Shown piece by piece: positions 30,740 through 32,610 of a stretch of DNA of 32,610 bases (position 1 is the stretch's first letter; every line of letters begins with the position of its first letter). Below the pieces are notes generated by a model. That model saw nothing but the letters and a program-made list of their open reading frames with translations. It was not told the DNA's origin and searched no databases. The position numbers and the translations under genes were made by a program. The stretch comes from Cytophagales bacterium (GTDB taxonomy: Bacteria > Bacteroidota > Bacteroidia > Cytophagales > CCMP332): positions 1 to 32,610 of the forward strand of contig JANQSY010000140.1 in the NCBI GenBank assembly GCA_028279065.1, in the 5' to 3' direction.

Positions 30740-31948
30740 TTGGATGAATTACTTTCAGAACTTGGGACCCTGATCAAGAAATGCATCAAAGCAGTGAACA
30801 ATAGGAAACGCCAACTTTTGATCTTGCTCTACATACTTAGCGGAATTCTTGCAGGAATGGGAGCGATCATAATGACCGACCTCGGACAGGTTTTCGGGAT
30901 CTCAAAATCTACCGTCCTGTGGTATTTCCGCAACAGCTCCTTCATTCTGTTTGCTTCCTTTCTCTTTCTAGTTGGGGCCTTCTTGCTTGCTATTAAGCAC
31001 AAGCTCCAGGCACGAAAGTCGATGGTATTTTTGGCGGTTGCCTGGTTGTTGGCAGTACTTACTTCCAAGTACATGACCCCATATCTCATGTTTAGAACCC
31101 AGCAGGAGAATGCAGAATACATTAGTATTAAAGAGGCAAAGGGCTATCTAAAAAATGAGGATCGGGTATTGGTGGTGGACTATAATGGGGTCCAGCGCGC
31201 ATATCCTCCTGAAACCATCTGGCAGGCCCATATACTGGGGGGTGATTTCAATGGAAAGGAGGTGATATTCACCTACTGCGTAATGACAAACCTCGCAAGC
31301 CCTTTTTTGAATGATCTCAATGGCGAAAAGGTAAACTTCAAGGTACTGGCCCAAACCAATAATAATCTATTGATCTGGGACACGAAAAGCGATGAGGTCA
31401 TTCAACAAATAACACAACAATGTGAGTTCTCCGGCACACAACTTGAACCCATACCGGTGCTGGAGATGACCTGGGCTGGTTACAAAAAGCTGTTTCCTAG
31501 TGGCACCGTTCTTTTTAATACCTGGAATGATCCCATTGAGATCATGATCAGCTCTTTGTTTTCCACCGAGGAGACCTGGCATAGTTCGAAATGGATGTTC
31601 AACACGGCAAATCTGGATGACAAAAGGCTACCCGAAAAGGAGCACATCATTGGGATCAGGGATCCCTATGCAAACAAACAATTGGCCCTGACCAAGGATT
31701 ATATTAAGTCCGCCGGAATTCTAAACCTAACAGTGGGAGATAAATTCCTGACGCTTGCATATTTCCCAGAATATGAGACCATTATGGCATTTGACCGATA
31801 CAAGGATGGAATTGATTTAGTAGTTGAGCAGATCGATCCCTTGGGGAATACTCCCGAATATGGGCTGTTGAAAAGAGCCTATATCTATAACAGTGCTCTT
31901 TGGGCTGTCTGGGCCTATTACTATCCCAATTCTGAGGTCCTTAAGTAG
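30740..31948 (+). CDS. DUF3179 domain membrane protein
   Basis: From a TTG at 30740 the protein has 402 residues. Three N-terminal membrane segments (about residues 25-45, 67-85 and 94-112) anchor it. The rest matches the DUF3179 domain: VDYNGVQRAYPPETIWQAHILGGDFNGKEVIFTYCVMTNLASPF, given in outline, then LLIWDTKSDEVIQQITQQCEFSG and a C-terminal ALWAVWAYYYPN. In typical members the TYC..C motif has a second Cys; here it is TYCVMTN, so that Cys is absent. No function is established for the family. The TTG is the only start that keeps the cytoplasmic head before the first helix. Confidence 0.82.
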   Translation: MDELLSELGTLIKKCIKAVNNRKRQLLILLYILSGILAGMGAIIMTDLGQVFGISKSTVLWYFRNSSFILFASFLFLVGAFLLAIKHKLQARKSMVFLAVAWLLAVLTSKYMTPYLMFRTQQENAEYISIKEAKGYLKNEDRVLVVDYNGVQRAYPPETIWQAHILGGDFNGKEVIFTYCVMTNLASPFLNDLNGEKVNFKVLAQTNNNLLIWDTKSDEVIQQITQQCEFSGTQLEPIPVLEMTWAGYKKLFPSGTVLFNTWNDPIEIMISSLFSTEETWHSSKWMFNTANLDDKRLPEKEHIIGIRDPYANKQLALTKDYIKSAGILNLTVGDKFLTLAYFPEYETIMAFDRYKDGIDLVVEQIDPLGNTPEYGLLKRAYIYNSALWAVWAYYYPNSEVLK

Positions 31949-31980
31949 ACCTATAGAACTCTTCTACGGCTTTAATAGGC

Positions 31981-32610
31981 TTATTCACTGACCTCAATCC
32001 ATTCTGATCTTGCTGAAGCGCATATCTCGTTGGTCCTTTTCTTTTTCACCTCGTGAAGAAAGCAGTTTGGGTTATCGGGACATCGTTGTGTCAACGAGAT
32101 CAATTTATCCCCCTGATGGGCTTCTCGAAGAAAGCGACCATCGATCGAGTGAAGTCTAAATTTTGAAATAATCCTTTCAGGAAGAGATTCCAATGCCCAT
32201 TGAAGATATTTGATATTGTTGAGGTGTTTGATCATATCTGTATCAAATCGGTTGACCTTGAAATCGATCTTGAAGTCCGGCCTTTCAATAGACTGGATCT
32301 TCTTTGAAATGTTATGATCTATACTATCCTTGGGCCAAAAGGACCATCTTCTAATAATGTTCTGGAAGATCTCTCTTGGCCTTCTGGTTTTAATATCGAA
32401 GAATACCCAAAGACCTTTTGCTCTGCCAATAATTCTGCCTTGCTGATCCAGGATCAGGTTCTCTCGAAATCCCTTAATGCTTGAGTATTTTGACAACCAC
32501 GTTCTAACCTTGATCCTTTCCTTGTACAATGGATAGCGATCGATCTTCATGAAGCCTGAAACCAAAACCCAACCAATTCCTTGATCTGCTAGCTTGTAAA
32601 GCCCTTCTTC
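31981..32610 (-). CDS. acyl-ACP thioesterase (double hotdog), 5' end cut by the window edge
   Basis: This enzyme hydrolyses acyl-ACP to free fatty acids in the cytoplasm. The frame is open to the right edge: the residues before the TTG at 32565 (EGLYKLADQGIGWV) continue the family's first hotdog domain, so that TTG is internal and the gene is truncated here. Visible motifs are IDRYPLYKERIKVRTWLSKY, then AKGLWVFFDIKTRRPR, and the second hotdog start FKVNRFDTDMIKHLNNIKYLQWALESLP with the conserved Asp-x-x-x-His-x-Asn-Asn pattern of plant and bacterial FatA/FatB-type enzymes. About 210 codons are present out of a usual 245-260. It converges with the DUF3179 gene. Confidence 0.9.
   Translation of the reverse strand, partial: EEGLYKLADQGIGWVLVSGFMKIDRYPLYKERIKVRTWLSKYSSIKGFRENLILDQQGRIIGRAKGLWVFFDIKTRRPREIFQNIIRRWSFWPKDSIDHNISKKIQSIERPDFKIDFKVNRFDTDMIKHLNNIKYLQWALESLPERIISKFRLHSIDGRFLREAHQGDKLISLTQRCPDNPNCFLHEVKKKRTNEICASARSEWIEVSE

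Overview
The window is a stretch of a Bacteroidota chromosome. Two proteins end in type IX secretion (T9SS) sorting domains, there are many outer-membrane lipoproteins and small beta-barrels, the GH109 enzyme is of the Bacteroidota type, and a few promoter boxes fit the Bacteroidota -7 consensus TAnnTTTG. I cannot place it below phylum. No rRNA, CRISPR array, integrase or transposase is visible. One tRNA, Leu(GAG), is present.

Layout. (1) 1-5977: the start of an S1/P1 nuclease gene running off the left edge, divergent from a complete three-gene RND multidrug efflux operon (adaptor, HAE1 pump, outer-membrane channel). (2) 6060-12379: a likely amino-sugar salvage group, made of a GH109 glycosidase, a sodium/solute symporter, a sugar-1-phosphate nucleotidyltransferase and a NahK-like anomeric kinase, followed by a DUF4136 lipoprotein and a small beta-barrel in the same transcript. 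(3) 12496-15064: type II NADH dehydrogenase and acyl-CoA dehydrogenase, divergent. (4) 15119-15763: a four-helix-bundle (S23/IVP-like) gene packed between inverted heptanucleotide arrays, directly beside tRNA-Leu. (5) 15807-19853: two ABC-3 metal permeases, the first carrying a C-terminal DtxR/MntR-type metal-sensor module, then a periplasmic thioredoxin and mnmE. (6) 19854-25713: an island-like segment downstream of mnmE with an unknown lipoprotein, an RsgA-type GTPase, a beta-barrel, a serine hydrolase lipoprotein, a headless ORF and another lipoprotein. (7) 25722-32610: two divergent T9SS-exported repeat proteins, a Kef-type antiporter, a glutaredoxin-like protein, a DUF3179 membrane protein and an acyl-ACP thioesterase cut by the right edge.

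The most unusual signal is repeat architecture. Short arrays with a strict 7-base period occur in several families: RRACTYC around the four-helix-bundle gene and the tRNA and, in frame, inside mnmE; GATTNNT between two convergent genes at 12.4 kb; and GARAAACG/TCTCGYT-like words after mnmE and at 25.4-25.7 kb. Several form imperfect inverted pairs. In addition, the last 14-15 codons of mnmE (ending FCIGK-stop) recur twice at 25548-25592 and 25666-25713, nearly 6 kb downstream. The peptide is almost unchanged but the codons differ synonymously and all three stop codons differ. This is what repeated integration at the mnmE 3' end would leave if each element restored the gene end with its own tail. 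The 3' end of mnmE/trmE is a known integration site (SGI1-type islands), so 19854-25592 is a candidate integrated element. Its recombinase is not in this window and its identity is unproven.
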